From assembly GCF_900101875.1 (NCBI RefSeq), contig NZ_FNAI01000006.1, forward strand, positions 301,062 through 365,061: a stretch of 64,000 nt of DNA, written 5' to 3'. The translations under genes and the position numbers were made by a program. Below are positions 63,953 to 64,000 of this stretch, one piece after another. Under the pieces are notes generated by a model. That model was given only the letters and a program-made list of their open reading frames with translations. It had not been told where the DNA came from and ran no database searches. The stretch comes from Mucilaginibacter pineti (lineage in GTDB: Bacteria; Bacteroidota; Bacteroidia; Sphingobacteriales; Sphingobacteriaceae). Each line of letters opens with the position of its first letter. The stretch's first letter is position 1.

Positions 63953-64000
63953 GGGCACCGACCTACTCTCCCACGTTTTACCGCAGTACCATCGGCTCTG
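63953..64000 (-). rRNA. rrf: 5S ribosomal RNA, 3' part (cut by window edge)
   Basis: Read on the minus strand the last 48 bases include GCCGATGGTACTGCGGTAAA and GTGGGAGAGTAGGTCGGTGC, the conserved 3' half of bacterial 5S rRNA. The exact 3' end is placed at about 63953. The rest of the rRNA operon should lie to the right of the window. Confidence 0.93.

Overview
The window reads as chromosomal DNA of a Bacteroidota bacterium, most likely family Sphingobacteriaceae (Mucilaginibacter or Pedobacter type). The evidence is two SusC/SusD pairs, many secreted glycoside hydrolases, a type IX secretion (T9SS) surface-protein cluster with a gliding-type C-terminal domain, GLPGLI proteins, DUF6377 and Kelch/SARP membrane regulators, and promoter-like TAnnTTTG boxes in place of clear Shine-Dalgarno sites. 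The genus is inferred from gene content alone.

Layout. (1) 1-5192: a leftward operon of a clan GH-D (GH36-like) hydrolase, a sugar-porter MFS permease and a DUF5107 protein cut by the window edge, divergent from an AraC regulator. (2) 5341-21852: a surface-adhesin region. A 2,988-residue T9SS-exported Ig-repeat protein is followed in the same operon by a PorP/SprF protein, an OmpA-family TPR/PD40 protein, a two-helix membrane protein and a LuxR-like HTH protein. It is flanked by a nine-repeat coiled-coil protein ending in an orphan histidine-kinase dimerisation domain, and by a divergent NACHT-type NTPase. (3) 21844-25358: a membrane-anchored sugar dehydrogenase with a cytochrome c tail, and an APC-type permease. 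(4) 25755-39283: polysaccharide utilisation locus 1 (PUL1) with GH92, an unassigned hydrolase, DUF3823, SusD, SusC and a LamG/Kelch/transmembrane/SARP regulator. (5) 39711-46937: a duplicated cassette, each copy an outer-membrane beta-barrel receptor plus a GLPGLI protein. (6) 46938-57631: PUL2 with a GH71/GH99-like lipoprotein, a GH97 SusB-type alpha-glucosidase, SusD, SusC and a DUF6377 regulator. (7) 58061-63703: an SDR dehydrogenase, a FucP-type symporter and a GH172 enzyme (likely a small deoxy-sugar or furanoside operon), then a Crp/Fnr regulator, a pirin and a receiver-like protein. (8) A 5S rRNA gene, preceded on the forward map by its terminator, enters at the right edge on the minus strand.

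The two PULs follow one plan: a membrane-spanning one-component regulator lies upstream of SusC, SusD and the secreted hydrolases, all on the minus strand. PUL1 points to alpha-mannosides and PUL2 to alpha-glucans. Noncoding gaps hold at least five families of palindromic REP/MITE-like elements.

The most promising less-described material is the adhesin locus (a CxxC-containing repeated domain, a divergent NACHT protein and an orphan DHp coiled-coil protein) and the Kelch-SARP sensor of PUL1. All assignments come from reading the sequence; no database search was run.
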